Source: Rhodospirillaceae bacterium
Lineage (GTDB): Bacteria; Pseudomonadota; Alphaproteobacteria; DSM-16000; Inquilinaceae
Reading direction: 5' to 3'
Assembly: GCA_020638575.1 (NCBI GenBank)
Contig: JACKIH010000003.1
Location: 167,501 to 231,500 of the forward strand
Length of the DNA stretch: 64,000 nucleotides
The notes below the pieces were generated by a model that saw only the letters and a program-made list of their open reading frames with translations, searched no databases and was not told the origin of the DNA. Positions 63,677 to 64,000 of this stretch are shown piece by piece (within the stretch, counting starts at the first letter, position 1; the number at the start of each line of letters is the position of its first letter). Made by a program: the position numbers and the translations under genes.

Positions 63677-64000
63677 ATGAACGTGATGACACATCTGGGA
63701 ACCACCACACGTGCCTTGCTCGCCGCCGGGGTCGCGGGGATTGCCCTGGCCAGCACCGCGGCTCTGGCCCAGGACGGCGAGCCGATCCGCATCGGCATTC
63801 TGGAAGACCAGTCCGGCGAGTTCGCCGCGGCGACCATCCAGAAGGTCCACGGCGCCCAGCTTGCGGCGGCGGAAATCAACGAAGCCGGGGGCATCCTGGG
63901 CCGGCCGATCGAGCTGGTGATCTACGATCCCCAGTCCGACAACCGCCGCTACCAGGAACTGATGCGCCGCATCCTGCAGCGCGACCAGGTGGACGTGGTG
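63677..64000 (+). CDS. Amide/urea-type ABC transporter substrate-binding protein (partial)
   Basis: The first 108 residues of a periplasmic binding protein; it runs off the window. Signal peptide RALLAAGVAGIALASTAALA. The mature part is PIRIGILEDQSGEFAAATIQ, then EINEAGGILGRPIELVIYDP, typical of the UrtA/branched-chain amino-acid binding family. It follows the AmiC-AmiR-like pair by 40 bp. The leaderless AmiC-like gene is probably a cytoplasmic relative of this transport protein. The start at 63677 is preceded by GAGAGGATG; an ATG at 63665 lacks spacing from that site. Confidence 0.85.
   Translation, partial: MNVMTHLGTTTRALLAAGVAGIALASTAALAQDGEPIRIGILEDQSGEFAAATIQKVHGAQLAAAEINEAGGILGRPIELVIYDPQSDNRRYQELMRRILQRDQVDVV

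Overview
The window looks like chromosomal DNA of a GC-rich alphaproteobacterium. The rRNA operon has the order tRNA-Ala(TGC) - 23S - 5S - initiator tRNA-Met, and the right flank carries methylotroph/amine-type catabolic genes (dimethylglycine dehydrogenase-like enzyme, amino-acid and amide ABC transporters). I cannot name the genus from sequence alone. The 23S gene is about 3.3 kb because it holds two intervening sequences, at the helix 25 and helix 45 positions. The second contains an ORF for a 23S-IVS four-helix-bundle protein. The rrn spacers are packed with short degenerate inverted repeats that can pair around each mature RNA.

From the 3' half of the initiator tRNA gene (about 4880) to about 47.9 kb lies an integrated mobilizable element of about 43 kb, bounded by a 24-bp exact direct repeat of the tRNA. 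Its left end carries a large serine recombinase whose last codons lie inside the tRNA gene. Upstream of it, in the same operon, are a TraG/VirD4-type coupling protein, two vWA-like exported proteins and a four-helix membrane protein. Its right end carries a MobA-type relaxase, MobC and an ArdC antirestriction protein. No complete type IV secretion system is present, so the element is best seen as an integrative mobilizable element. Between the ends are modules of mixed origin: an AT-rich pair (unknown protein + ankyrin protein), DUF2958-type plasmid genes, an AbrB/PIN toxin-antitoxin pair, two small serine resolvases, RHH/HTH regulators, a decayed ArdC fragment, a secreted LVIVD/DUF1566 protein and a large ParB.

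The main cargo (26.4-43.9 kb) is a DNA-backbone phosphorothioation locus: cysteine desulfurase (SspA-like), DUF4007 protein (SspB-like), large P-loop ATPase (SspC-like) and PP-loop sulfurtransferase (SspD-like). A seven-gene operon converges on it. Its first part encodes a PLD-nuclease/SF2 helicase, an 80-aa protein, an SMC/Rad50-like ATPase and a 153-aa protein. Its second part encodes a double-HATPase kinase-like protein, a receiver-like protein and an Mrr-type nuclease, the last three joined by 4-bp ATGA overlaps. No SspE-like gene is visible. These seven genes are the best candidates for the restriction arm; the kinase/receiver/Mrr triplet is the most likely undescribed system in the window.

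Right of the element are the displaced 3' tail of the initiator tRNA with a terminator, a HIRAN-domain protein, an IS481 transposase remnant, and a LysR-controlled cluster (PLP lyase, three-gene amino-acid ABC transporter, M20 peptidase). A 979-aa pyruvyltransferase/TPR/glycosyltransferase-like fusion, a dimethylglycine dehydrogenase-like enzyme and the start of an AmiC-AmiR-substrate-binding-protein operon follow. That operon's leader has an intrinsic terminator preceded by a hexaloop hairpin, fitting ANTAR antitermination.
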